This document shows positions 11,883 through 23,677 of a stretch of 64,000 nucleotides of DNA, one piece after another (position 1 is the stretch's first letter; each line of letters begins with the position of its first letter). This stretch comes from Hortaea werneckii (lineage: Eukaryota; Ascomycota; Dothideomycetes; Mycosphaerellales; Teratosphaeriaceae). The stretch covers positions 310,001-374,000 of the forward strand of contig JBAOKB010000061.1 in assembly GCA_037044905.1 (NCBI GenBank), read 5' to 3'. Both the position numbers and the translations under genes were made by a program. The notes under the pieces were generated by a model that ran no database searches, had not been told where the DNA came from, and saw nothing but the letters and a program-made list of their open reading frames with translations.

Positions 11883-14590
11883 ATGGCCGGGGCCGCTTCC
11901 AAATCCGCCGCGGGCGATGGTGGCCTGCTAGACATGGAGAAGGAGCTGACATGCTCCATCTGCACCGATATCCTGTACCAGCCACTCACCCTCCTCGACT
12001 GCCTGCACACCTTCTGCGGCTCGTGTCTGAAAGAATGGTTTGCGTGGCAAGCCACCTCGGCCGCCGCGAAGAACAGCCGCAATCCACACCCGTATACCTG
12101 CCCATCATGCCGAGAATCCGTGCGAGGGACCAAGGCGGATTGGAGGCTGAATACCCTGCTAGAGGGGTTCTGAAGGCGAACCCGGATCGAGTCAAGAGTG
12201 AGCAGGAGAGGGAGGAGATGAGGCAGAGCTACACCCCGGGCGAGGATGTTCTACCCAAAGTCGAAGTGAGGCAGGAGGAGAGTGATAGCGAGGATGAAGA
12301 GGCTGATGGCGCAGGTCAGAGAGCTGAGTATGGCGCATGTGGATCCTGAGTCTGCAAGGCGGAGGGCTGAGAGGAGTGCGAGGCATGGTAGACGGGGGAG
12401 AAGGGAAGAGGAGAGAGGAGGTGGAAGAGGAGGAGCGACATATCTCCAATACGGGCCCGAGGCATCTGGACACAGGCAGCAGACTTCTCGACGGTCAGAC
12501 CCACCTGTACAGCTCACCGAGTCACGCTTGGAGGAACATGGGAGGATCGAAGCGCAGCTGGAACATCAGTCCAGTTTGCGCAGCTTGCTGAGTGCAAGTC
12601 CGATAGAGAATCACGATGTGCAGCAAGAGATTCTTCAGTCGATCTACGCAGATGGACTGCTAGACGGCATTGACATCGACAATCTCACGACGGAGCAAGA
12701 AGAGGAGCTGACGGAGCGCATTGCGGATGCTTATCGCAGGAGGCAACGAAGAGAGCGGTCACGACACCGAGAGCGTCGTCGCTCGCCTCGACCCAGCACC
12801 TCTGGCAGTGACACGCAAGCCATGCAACAGCGATTAGCTGCTACGCCTGCACCTCTGCAGCCTCGCAGTAGACCGCCGGTCTCGCGGCCACACCTTTTCG
12901 AACAGACGAATCTTGGTACAGGAACGCGCCACATGCGCTCTTCGAGTGCAACAAACCAACATGGACAGAGAGCGGTGAGCCGGACAGAAGGACTGAGTAC
13001 GATCGATCGGGCGTCAAGATCAGCGACGGATCTCTCAGAGCGACCTATTACAGACGAGGCTGCCCGCGCACGTCAGCGGAGGCCCTCGAACAATACACGC
13101 AGGACGACCGACCCGCAAGACCCCCAGCTGCGGGCGCACATGTCGCACGCAAGGGCAAGTTCCAGGACTGAACGCAGCGCTTCGAGTGAGGCGGCCACTG
13201 CACCTGCGCATCCACTGGAGGCGGTCAGACAGCACGGTCGACCGACCAACAATAGTTCGCCGTCGCTTGTGCCTCCAGCACCACCTACCCAACAGACGAT
13301 ACGGCCTGTGACTAGCGCTGCAGCCTTTGCACCGGAGCACATCACTTCTGTCACGCCTGCTCCGGAACCGCTTTCGAATCTCTCGTCTGCCCCTGAGCAG
13401 CCACAAGCCGCGCCAGCAATCAGCTGTACCCGGTGTGAAAGCCCTAATCTACAGTACGACCTGCACTACCACTGTCCGTGGTGTCGCAACGGCAATTTCG
13501 ATCTCTGTCTCTCTTGCTACCGTCAAGGTCAAGGCTGTGATCACTGGTACGGATTCGGCTACATGGCCTACGAGCGGTGGCGACGACTCGCTCCACCGGA
13601 AGGCTGGCCAGCTGGGTACGAACGCCCCCACGTCCTCACGCCTCGAAGATGGCAGAAACCAGCACCACCTCCAACAGCGCCGTCGTCAAACGAGCCTAAC
13701 ACTGCAGACACCTCATCCGGGGAAACAACCACCACACCACAACTACAAGAAGGCGCCTTCTGCGACCGCTGCTTCGCCTTCACCGACACCTGCTACTGGT
13801 ACTGCTACATCTGCCTCGAAGGCGCCTGGGGCTTCTGCAACAGCTGCGTGCAAACCGGCCAAACGTGCACGCACCCTTTACTCCCCTGTCGCGCACCTCT
13901 CCACGCTCCACCAACTCCTCCCAGCAGCAGCAGCAGCAGCAGGACCCTTCCACCGTCGCCTTCACCCAAATGCCGCATTTGAGGCTGGACACCTACCTCC
14001 TCCTCCCCGTCCTCACCGACTGTGATATCTGCCAGCGACCTATCCCGCCTAACCGCACGCGGTTCCATTGCTATGTGTGTAGTGATGGGGACTACGATAT
14101 CTGTACCGACTGCTACTACAGTCTTTCCGCCACGGGGAAGATCGGGCAGGGCGACGGGCCGGGCGGGTGGAGGCGGTGTTTGCGGGGCCATCGGTTGGCG
14201 GTGGTGGGGTACCAGGATATACCTGACGGGCAAGGGCAGCAGAGGGTCGTCGTGCGGGATCTGGTGGGAGGGAGACGGCATAAAGAGGACGAGGATCATC
14301 ACGAGGTTGGTGAAGGAGGTGATGCTGCGGGGGTCAGTGGTGGTGGTGGTGGTGGTGGTGGTGTTGGTGCTGCTGCGATCCCGCCACCTCCGCCGCCAGA
14401 AGACAGCAGTCTCGGCGTCCGATGTCTGGCGCTATGGAGTTATTTCCCTCCTGAGGGCGTCGAGGACGAAGTCCCGTTCCCGAAGAATGCGGAGGTTACT
14501 GAGGTCGAGGATATGAATGGCGATTGGAGTATTGGGGTCTACGCTGGTAAAGTGGGATTGTTCCCAAGCAATCATGTGAGGAGGATTTGA
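11883..14590 (+). CDS. RING-finger / triple ZZ-type zinc-finger / SH3 protein, probable E3 ubiquitin ligase
   Basis: The first about 90 residues hold a C3HC4 RING (CSICTDILYQPLTLLDCLHTFC...CPSCRESV). A charged linker follows, then a helical LLSASPIENHDVQQEIL section and a long Ser/Arg/Pro-rich disordered stretch. Three ZZ-like modules come next: CTRCESPNLQYDLHYHCPWC..CLSCY; FCDRCFAFTDTCYWYCYIC..CNSC; CDICQRPIPPNRTRFHCYVC..CTDCYY. The C-terminal SH3 domain reads RCLALWSYFPPEGVEDEVPF...DWSIGVYAGKVGLFPSNHVRRI. The RING predicts E2 binding; the substrate is unknown. Frame shifts near 12170 (one C lacking), 12285-12310 and 13886 (one C lacking in CCCC) divide the reading frame; the composite is about 900 residues. 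A CAG run at 13922-13941 encodes poly-Gln in the corrected frame and a GGT run at 14338-14366 encodes poly-Gly. The family appears fungal-specific; I know no standard gene symbol. Confidence 0.8.
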
Positions 14591-14896
14591 GGTGTGTGCT
14601 GCGTTTGGCATGGGATGATGTCCGGAAGCGGTTTTCCTTCCCTTTTCTTCTTTCCAGAAAATTCCTAGGGAGACGACCGTAACGAAGCAGGACGACTTTG
14701 TCCGATGCGATGTCGGAGACGTGGATATGAGTGGGATAGGTATGAGCAACGTATCTAGGCATTATTACAAGGAGATATCCAGGGAAAGAAATGCAAATGT
14801 CAATAGTATACATTTGTAGGGGGAAAATGCAAGTGAACGCTTGAACGCTATTAGACCCTGTCTCGAAACAACAAATCAACCACATGATTATCCTTC
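14591..14896. other. Short convergent intergenic region
   Basis: Lies between the 3' ends of the RING gene and ERG1; must contain both polyadenylation regions. No other feature seen. Confidence 0.5.
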
Positions 14897-16420
14897 TTAG
14901 GTCCTTAACTCGGAGAAGATGTAAGGGAAGATGACCACACACGCCTTCCAGAACACGCCGACACTCATGACGAGCCGGGCGGGGATCATCAACGGGTTTC
15001 CGCTCTTGACGATGTAGATCCACATCGCGTACAGTGCGACGGCGAAGAAGTGGTAGAAGAGGACGAAGGGCTGCCGGATGATGCCCGCCAGCAACCCGAC
15101 GGGTCCGTCGATGCAGTTCCCGCCGAGCCGGAAGTACTGGAAACAGCCCATCTGCAGCGCTTTCAGCTGCGCGTCGTCGGCCGCGAAGAGGCTGTAGAGC
15201 GCTTGCGCGAGGATGTTGATGACGGAGGTCAGGTCCTTGCGTTTCCAGTGGAAGGCCTTCATTTGGCGGAGCACGAGGTCGGTGTCGTTTAGCATGGGCA
15301 CGTTGGCGGGGGAGAGGAGGTCGGCGAGGAGGACGGCGTCGTTGAAGGCCACCGTCATGCCGCCGCCCGTCAGCGGGTGTCGCATGTTCATCGCGTCGCC
15401 TAGCATGATCATGCCGGGCTGGCGGTTCGTGGTGGGTGGCAGCCAGGAGTTGGGCATGCTCCGCAGGCGGTCGCGTTCGATGGCGGCTTCGAAGGATGGG
15501 CGGACTTCGGCGGGGAGGGAGGGGAGGACGACGTTCTTCAGATGGCCTTTGACGCCGCCGTTGGCGACGGAGGCTGAGGGGAGCCCGTCGGGAATGTCGA
15601 TCAAGGCGCGTGTCTCGTGGGTGCCGATCTGGTAGAGTAAGACGGGAGCCCCGTCGCCGAGGACGACGTGGCCGTGGTTCGGCATGGGGAGTTTTGCGTC
15701 GATGAGTTCCAGACCCCAGAACTTGGAACGGACGACCGGCGTGTCCTCTCTGAACTGCTTGCGGAATTTGCTGGCATAGCCATCCGCGATGATAGTCAGT
15801 CCGCCAAAGAAGCAGTCTGCCTCGCCCTGCACAGTCGCTTCCACCCCGAGAATCTGGCCGTTATAATCGTTCCGCACCAACTCTGTCGCGGTGGCCTCGA
15901 AGACCTCGACATTCTCATTCTGCATAGCCTTCTGCCGCAGCCGCTGAATGAAGCGTCCATGGTGAAAAGATCGGCCTTCAGGCCTCTTCCGCTTCATCCC
16001 TCTCATCTCATCCGTATGCGACACGTCCTTTTCCTTCTCCTGCCCCTCACCATTCCCACCCTCGTGCACGTTCGCCGGGTATGGAATCCTCACCTCGTCG
16101 CCGTAGAAGATGACATCGTACCCAAAGACCTTGATCGCGTCAATCTCCTCCAAACAATCCCTCATGCCCAGCTTCTCCAGCGCTGCGACGCCGCCCGGCT
16201 GTAACAATTCGCCTACGATCCGGTCGGGCTCTTTGAGAGATCGCTCCAAGAGGATGACGCTGCGGCCCTGGTTCCCCAATGCGACTGCTATCGCGCATCC
16301 GAGGATGCCGGCGCCGACTATGACCACGTCTGCATCATGATGGACTTGTCGTCTCTCCTTGGCTAATCTCTTCTTCTCCTGTACCGGCATGAGGTCGTGC
16401 TTTGGCCCCCGGTAATGCAT
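14897..16420 (-). CDS. ERG1: Squalene epoxidase (squalene monooxygenase)
   Basis: FAD-dependent oxidation of squalene to 2,3-oxidosqualene in the ER membrane; the ergosterol-pathway step inhibited by allylamines. One uninterrupted frame. The nucleotide-binding motif DADVVIVGAGILGCAIAVAL lies near residue 30, then GELLQPGGVAALEKLG, the FAD/GD motif MLGDAMNMRHPLTGGGM, and two hydrophobic C-terminal helices (LLAGIIRQPFVLFYHFFAVALY; a second from about LVMSVGVFWKACVVIFPYIF). The first in-frame ATG is at 16420 (507 residues); a second at 16390 gives 497, close to the usual fungal length. A Glu/Gly/Lys-rich insertion (about residues 125-150) follows IPYPANVHEGG. This is one of the few long genes here needing no frame correction. 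Confidence 0.96.
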   Translation of the reverse strand: MHYRGPKHDLMPVQEKKRLAKERRQVHHDADVVIVGAGILGCAIAVALGNQGRSVILLERSLKEPDRIVGELLQPGGVAALEKLGMRDCLEEIDAIKVFGYDVIFYGDEVRIPYPANVHEGGNGEGQEKEKDVSHTDEMRGMKRKRPEGRSFHHGRFIQRLRQKAMQNENVEVFEATATELVRNDYNGQILGVEATVQGEADCFFGGLTIIADGYASKFRKQFREDTPVVRSKFWGLELIDAKLPMPNHGHVVLGDGAPVLLYQIGTHETRALIDIPDGLPSASVANGGVKGHLKNVVLPSLPAEVRPSFEAAIERDRLRSMPNSWLPPTTNRQPGMIMLGDAMNMRHPLTGGGMTVAFNDAVLLADLLSPANVPMLNDTDLVLRQMKAFHWKRKDLTSVINILAQALYSLFAADDAQLKALQMGCFQYFRLGGNCIDGPVGLLAGIIRQPFVLFYHFFAVALYAMWIYIVKSGNPLMIPARLVMSVGVFWKACVVIFPYIFSELRT

Positions 16421-16791
16421 CCTCGATAAACCGAGCTGTTGATCGTTCCAGTCTAGTCGTGCGTGCCTGTGTTGTATGTGAATCAAGGTGCGTAATGGGG
16501 ACTAGACATGCAATTGATGGTGGATTGAACGCATGTCGCCGACGAGTGGAACGACTTTTTGATTGAGACTTTCAGGGTCTCGAGGCTCGGAGGGTCAAGA
16601 GGATGCGGGAACGCTGGAATCTGGGGTTCGGGTCCTGCGCCACTTTGTCATAGCGCTGCCATTGCGATCGGAGGGGAACAATAAAGATGATGAAGTCTGG
16701 AGCAACGAATAAAAGATGATGTTGTTATGAGATGATTTCCTGTTCAATAAGTGGTACGATGAAGACTTGCTCGGCTGTAAAGAATAAAAAG

Positions 16792-16813
16792 AATAATAAT
16801 AATAATAATAATA
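16792..16813. repeat. AAT microsatellite
   Basis: About seven consecutive AAT triplets followed by an A run, in the ERG1 upstream region. Confidence 0.9.
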
Positions 16814-19138
16814 AAAAAGAACACGGAAACGTGTGGCGAACTGCCTCTTCCCTCCTGAGAAACCTCGCCAAGGAGCCTTTGTCCTTTGTCCCTCCCGATC
16901 GAGCAAGACCTGCCCGTTCAATACAGACGAGAATGGACAAGTATGCGTCTGTCCGGGAACACACGACCAGCGAAACCCTTCACTTCCGCATTGCACAGAT
17001 CCCAAAAAAGAGTTCCTGGTTGACGACGGGCGTCGCCGATCCAATAAAACCCGCCATGGTTCGTGTGACCGAGCTGTCAAAAAGGCGGGAGGCTGCATGA
17101 AAGTAGTGGTCCACTCTCCTCCCCTTTCGGTCTTGAAAATTTTCCTCGAACAGTAAGAGGTACATGCGAGGTTGATCTATCTGTCGCTGGCAGAATTCGG
17201 GAGGGGGGGACGTGATCCGCGGCACATGAACGCCATGGCGCCGGATTGGTCATGCTTGCAGGAGATGCTTTTGTCGTTGATGTTGTCGTTGTTGAAAGCT
17301 CCTGCTATAAGGTACGGAAATAACATCAAGCGAAGCCGCTAATGTGCATGGTGAAAGATGACAGCAGTGACGGTCTAGACGAGTTCAACACAAGGATCGG
17401 ATCTATCATCGGACATTTATTCCGCGGGATATGCTATCGACGCTTTTGCAAAGGCACAGCAGCTTTCCGGGCTCTCTCCACGCAGCTACTGTATTATGGC
17501 GCCGGGAGGAGGGGTTCGCTCAGGACTGGAGACGTGCCGGAGCCAGTAGGAGTAGCCACCGACTCAAAGGACGTAGTGGCACTGCCGGTAAGTACTCGCA
17601 AGCAGCAAACTTGACGCAATCGGGGAAGCTGAGTGACCTATCTCATCTATAAACGGCCTAGTCCTTTGAATGCCTCCCTTCGCCACGACGAATCCCTTGT
17701 CTGCTGGCGGATGGGGCTCTGTAGCCAACCATGGTCATTCGTCCGTAGATAGATGAGGCGAGGAGATGGTATACCACCAGGATACGTGATCCCAAGCTAT
17801 GGAGATTGCAAACCCCGCCCAAGTACATGAATATGTATACTGTTCCTTCAAATTCCCTACACCTGGGTCCGCAGTGTCTAGAACAGTTATCTCGCGTACA
17901 GACTTTTCCTGCAGGTACAGGTAAAGTATGGTCTTTCGTCAGAGCCCACAGAGCTCAATCGGCAGTAATAATCACAAGGCATCATCTTGTCATTATGGAA
18001 ACAACATGCCCACTTGGTAGGTGAGGCGCTTACGGGCTCATTGCAATATAGAGCTCGACTTGCGTCTGAGTGGCTTTCTCTGAAGACAAATATGTATCTT
18101 ACCAGGGCTGTTAATAAGTCGGCTTTCGTCCCTGTGGAATGGGTTGACATCCCATTCGCGAGATATCAATGTAACAGTGTAAGCTGCTGAAAAAAGTGGA
18201 GTGACAACTTCATGTTTGGGTGTCCTTGAAATAAATTGGCGGTGTCATGGTCCACCATGTCGAGATGGGAGGTGAGTCAGAAAGGAGTCCGTAACACTTT
18301 CATTTCATATGCCATCTGCCAGCGATTCACCGTATCATTATTCGTCTTGACCGTGGTCGTTTTGGTGATGTGATGCGCATCGAAACAGGTCCGACACGCT
18401 TTCTGTCGCTGTGAGTATGTAGTGTCGAGACCAGAGTGGGCCCTGCAAAGCAGACCGCGAAACAGGAATGTGGAGCCGGACACATTCTGACTTCAGCTGC
18501 CTATAGCACCCATCGCGATGGATTCAAAGGATTCAGAGGCAGAAACGCAAACAGGACCGTATAACGCTTCGAGACATGTGTTGGATTGGATACAGGACAG
18601 TACCGATGTCTCAGTTGACCCGCACTTTGGCCCGCTCGCCTACGAAGCGAAGCGCTTCTTCTGGGCTTTCGCTGGTGGAGCACTGGCCCGGACCTCCGAT
18701 AACAGGACCTGATCGACACACAGTCGGCCATTTGCATTAGTACCGGCTCCCAACGATTAGAGCCTGCAGGTTGCAAGAACCATTAGGCCTTTCGAGACCC
18801 TTTGTCGTCACGATCATTGTGAAGACGACAGACTATTATCGTGCAAGGTTTGTGAAATAATAACAGCTCCTTCACTGGTAAATTTGGACAATCACGAATG
18901 CGACGACGGATTTCATGCCTAAGATGGCAATGGGACCTTTCCTGGGATACATCGCTTAGAGAGCGTCTTACGCTCGTGGACCGTACACTCGGGTACGCAA
19001 AGAGTCTCCCATGGACCAGAATCACCCGTTGACCTGGCTTTCGAGCTTGCGACGCCGACGAAACACGCTCGCACAGGACGGCCGTCTTTGACTGCTGCTA
19101 TATCAGAACTCAGCATCATGTGTAGCCGGTACCGTTCG

Positions 19139-19154
19139 AGAGAGAGAGAGAGAG
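19139..19154. repeat. GA microsatellite
   Basis: Eight consecutive GA dinucleotides in otherwise unremarkable noncoding DNA. Confidence 0.9.
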
Positions 19155-22100
19155 GAGGAACCCGAGCGTACCGCGAACAAAATAGGCAGCACCCACTATT
19201 GCATCGTGTGCCAGATTGTCGGGGATGACAGTGCTCTTTCCGGCCAAGCACCAATGAGCATGGAGTTCGCTTCCTCGACTTTCCAGGGATTATGTGTTCA
19301 ATGCCGCACTTTCAAACGCTGACCAGCAGGCATTCTTCGCTGGTGTATCCTGAAAAGGTCGCAAGTGGGAAGGGGGTACCCCATCACCGAGCACCCGGAT
19401 GCGCAACGTCAACTACCTGCTAAGGGTATCACGACCGAAGGGAGGTAGGCAGAAGCATTGGTCATGGCTTACACCGTTTACCGCCCACACCGTTAGGTGA
19501 ACTACTAAGCGTGGAGAATGGGGTCCTATGGCAGTGGTGCCGAGGCAGGTCTTGACGAGAGCCAAGCTTTAGGCTATGCGCTGTACACCCATTTGTTATG
19601 CTAGTAATAAGTGGTCGTGTGCGTAAAGTGGGCTGACACCAATCAGAAAACGGAGCGGGAGGGCAAGACAGACCGCTATTGGCTAAACGAGCGAAAAAAA
19701 GAGCAGGACCGCAGAGATCAGATCGGCGGTCTAAGGCTGCAGTCCTGCTGCAGTGCTGCTGAAATTGCTCTTGCCCGGATATTGAACGATCCCGCATTGG
19801 GTACCCCTGGCCGATATTTGGCATGAGGTCGTGTTGGATTCTATGTGCGTGCTGAGGAAGTGCTGCTACCGAGCCATTCACGACCGTGACGCTTTGTCCA
19901 CATGCAGAAGCTGAGTGGCAGCTGGCAGGGTTGCAGGAGCGTATTTGCTGATTAATGTTACGGTCGCAGTGCGTGCGTCGGGGACAGAAGTACCTACTGT
20001 AGTCTGGTGTCTGCGAGGTTGCTCGTCAGCAGAAGAGCGCCAATGGTCTAGACATGCATGCTTGAGAGGGAAATACGGCCGAGGTTTGATGTTCTGCTGA
20101 GACACCATAATCAACAATGCTATATCCTCGCCAGTGATACCTTTTGCAGCGCAGTCGATCATACATGCTCTCTAGTGCTTGACAGCGAAATCTACCTCGA
20201 TTACTGTTGCAGTGCCCCGGGTCCACCGACGTGGGTAAACCACTGCGGGCTGAGATTGATTGACCATGATTAGACTTCAAGCCACAGTCGGACAACATCT
20301 GCTACAGAAAAGGGTATGCTATAACGCCTGTGACGATCGGAACATGTGCGCGGCTTCGCTTGCTTTCGCCTCTCTTCAATTTGCTCTGCAAAGGCTCGGA
20401 GGGTTGAGAGGGCATGACACTAGTAGGGGACTGAGAAGCGCTTGTAGGATGTTGTTCCGAAGGGCCCAGGGTGGAAGGGCTAGTGCTAGTGCCACCCGTT
20501 GCCCATCGGGGCTAGCTGCCGTTGTGGGTTTCGATACAATGGGAACGACATGGGATGTTCATTACTCCTACTGCTCTCCTACTGCAGGCTGCGGTCAAAC
20601 GAGACAAATGGCGGACAAGCTTTGAGATGTTTGCTCTCACGGGCGAAAATTTCGCCGCATGTGCAGGTCCATTGTGCGGTAGCTCTATAATGCGGTGTCA
20701 CGCACGTTTCCAACCAGCAAAGCAGGCAAGGGTGTGGCCAGGTACAGTACCAACCGGTACAGTCAGCTGGGGTGAACGGAGGCGGCTCGGGTCAAGGCGC
20801 AGGGACGTGGAAGCACGTCCAAGAACCACCGACCGGGTTCTCTACCTGTCTCCTCCCGCCAGCACGGTGGACGGGAATTAAATCCTCATCAATCAGGCCG
20901 GCCTTGCTGCCTCGCGCTCGGCGAAGATGATGCCACACGTGGCTAGTGCCGATTCCCTCGACATGAAGATCAAGCGCCGGAACCGCCATGCAGCAGAAGG
21001 GAATGAGGAACGCACGCATTCGGACGCAGCTCGCCGCGCTGTTCGTGGTAATGCAGCAGTTAGGGCAGGACGCGGATGGGGGTAGGGTAGGAGGTACAGA
21101 TGTACTGTAGGTCGCAATTGGGTAGGTAGGAGGCATGTACGTATGTACCTAGGTAGGTCCTGGAGTGTAGGGTGTCGGGGCTGGCTCACCGTCGTGGTCA
21201 CCGGGTGATGATGGGCCCTCTCCCAGGGCCTGTCAAAATGTCTCAGACACTACTGCCGGGCCCTCGACCAGGATGCGCAAGATTTGTCGCAAAACGCAGC
21301 AGACAGGGCCGGGCTGATGTGACCCCCCCGGTTCACTCGCTCGCTCGCTCGCTACCGGGTTTCGCTGCTGACGGGGTCGAATTGGACGACTTGCAGCGAG
21401 CCTTGTAGGCGCCGGTAGAGGCGGGTTGGAGGGCGCCCCTCTCATGCCCAGGTGGACGCTTCAAGCGCCCGTCACCGTGCAGCAGCAGCTGGTCGACGTG
21501 TGCAGAGCCGAGCGGGCATGGGAGCGTAGCGGTAGTAGTGTGGTGCACCTCGATGCCTCCAGTACCAACTGGTACTATGCCTATCCGGGGCGGCCTTGCG
21601 GCACGCTTGTCTAACACTTTTCTTCCTCGTTCCCCTCTGCCGGGTCGCAGGCGACCTTGCTCGCCTTGCTCGACCGCCCTTTGACGCTTTCAGAGCGCCA
21701 GGCATTATTATTGCTCCACCGGCTGCTGCGTCCAGCGATGCCCGTGCGACTGACTGACCCGACCACCTCCCTGACCCCGGGAGCCTCCTGCGACTGTACC
21801 TCACAGCCTGCTGCTGTAGATAAAGCCCACGCCCTCTCTTCGGTAGTACTGCAGCCACCTCGTTCGGAACCACCGCTGGACCACCGCTGGACCGCAGCTG
21901 GATCACAGCATCCCACACACCCTCCTTCCGTCATCACTTCCTGCTGCTGCTGCTGCTGCTGCCGCCGCCGCAAGGCGTCTGTACGCTCACCCTAACTTCG
22001 CCACTTCCGTTGGCCGGGCTTTCTTCTTGGAGCTGCAGGAGCAGCCCATGGCATACGGCCACAAGATTCCTCGTGCTCCAACTATCCCGACCAGCTGCCG

Positions 22101-22274
22101 AAGGACCATCGTTGCCCCCGTGACCGCTCTTTCTCCTCTCTGCTCGCCGGCATCGCTATCGGCTGGCTGTACATGACCGCGGTGCTGGACTCTTTGACTT
22201 TCTTTGCTGGGCTCCTGAGGTGAAAACTGCTCGACTATTTCCCCTAACAATCCGCCTTGGCCGCCTCAGTACTC

Positions 22275-23677
22275 ATGGCCGAACACAGGCGCCCGTCGCC
22301 AGTCCAGCCGCCCTTCGTCACCACCCTTCCCGACATGGCTCAGACTCAGCGAGCGTCCCACTTCCCGAATTTGGACTACTTGGGACGCCCCGAGCAACGT
22401 CCTCCCCATGGCCTCCCGTTGCCACCCATACAATCTTCCGGCCCGTCCACCACCAATTCCTTGCAAGGGCGCACACTTCCTCCCATCCAATTGCCTCCAC
22501 TTTCTGGTCCTGGTCGAGCCTGTAGTCCTGCGGCGCCGGATGTCAACAAGCTCTCGATCAATCAACTGATTACGCACAACTCGCCAGCACCGGCGCGGTC
22601 GTCTCCAGAAATACAGCAGGGCCATTTAAGTCATGAGAAGAGCTCCCATGTCGGGTCTGCGCCTCGACCTATGATGCAACACGCCCACTATGCACCTCCT
22701 CCTGTCCATGCGGTGCCCTATGCCAACCCAGCACCGCCTCAGCAATATCAAATCATGCACGCGAGTCCTCCTGAGCCATGTTTCCGTGTCACAGGTGGGT
22801 TCGTCGGATACGACAAGCCTCGATACAGCCCTACAACGGTGAGCCGGTCACCAACGACAAGCTATTATGGCTCAGAACCTTCTCCGCGTACTTCTGTCAC
22901 ACCAGCTTCTCGGCCGAGCGTGAGTCGACCTCCGCCTCTCAATTACTCTCTGAGTATTCGACAGCAGCCCATTGCTGCTCGTGCATGCGGCTATGGGGAG
23001 AGAGATCGCAGAGTCATTGACCCTCCTCCTATCCTAGAGCTCAGGATCACCGATCGAGAGACGGGACGGCCGGAAAACGATTGGAATGGAATGCTCGCTT
23101 TACACTGTACCCTGCTTAGTCCGGATGGTAAAGACGACGAGACAGAGGTACCTCCGACGCATCCAGACCTGTACTCTACGCGGCGTCTGATGGGAACCCT
23201 GGTAGCGTCCCCGTATCAGGCCAAGGATGACCACGGTGTGGCCGGCACCTTTTCGTCTTCCCGGACCTCAGCTGTCGATCGCCGGGGAAGTATCGACTAC
23301 GGTTCAAACTGATGCGCATCGACCCCACCCAAATGAGTCCAGGCATGTCATCGCCGAGCGTCGCCAGTATCGTGACGGACGTCTTCAGTGTTTACACTGC
23401 CAAGGACTTCCCAGGGATGCGAGCTTCGAGTGCGCTATTGAAGGCTCTCAGGAGACAAGGTCTGAATGTGGGAGTCAAGAAGGGGTCGGAAGCTAGGAAA
23501 GGGAAAGGGAGGGCGAAGAAGGAAAGTAGTAGTTCGGAAGAGGACGATAGTAGTGATGGGTCTGAGGATGAAAGAAGAGGGAGCAATATCACGATGCGGT
23601 CTGAATCGACGGGCAGGTTGAGTCCGTCGGCTAAATTTGCGAAGAAGAAGTTGAAAAGGAGAAGGAGGGACTCGTAG
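22275..23677 (+). CDS. Velvet-domain transcriptional regulator (VelC/VosA-like)
   Basis: Velvet proteins bind DNA as NF-kB-like folds and link development with secondary metabolism. The ATG at 22275 starts a Pro/Ser-rich region of about 210 residues (PLPPIQSSG, RTLPPIQLPPLSG, LSINQLITHNSPAPA). The velvet domain follows: SIRQQPIAARACGYGERDRRVIDPPPILELRI, split here as SIRQQPIAARACGYG and ERDRRVIDPPPI; RRLMGTLVASPYQAKDDHG; then LMRIDPTQMS, IVTDVFSVYTAKDFPGMRAS and ALRRQGLNVGVKKG. A Ser/Glu tail and a basic C-terminus (KFAKKKLKRRRRDS, nuclear-signal-like) end it. One T is lacking from a T run at about 23250; restoring it yields the conserved FFVFPDLSC block and joins both halves. The RQQP and RRVIDPPPI wording is closest in my memory to VelC/VosA rather than VeA or VelB; a subfamily assignment needs a phylogeny. 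Confidence 0.88.

Larger units (their letters stand above)
16421..22274. other. 5.9-kb gene-poor stretch upstream of ERG1 and the velvet gene
   Basis: Divergent promoters of ERG1 and the velvet regulator lie at the two ends. In between I find only short ORFs without family resemblance, microsatellites (AAT at 16792-16813, GA at 19139-19154, CTG at 21941-21960) and a perfect TACCTAGGTA palindrome at 21146-21155. No LTR, transposase or tRNA recognised. A long 5' leader or a noncoding transcript for the velvet gene is possible but unproven. Confidence 0.45.

Noticed and set aside
23312..23677. Second half of the velvet domain as a separate small gene
   Set aside because: Its start lies mid-domain directly after the conserved FFVFPDLSC block in the other frame; one restored T joins both parts.
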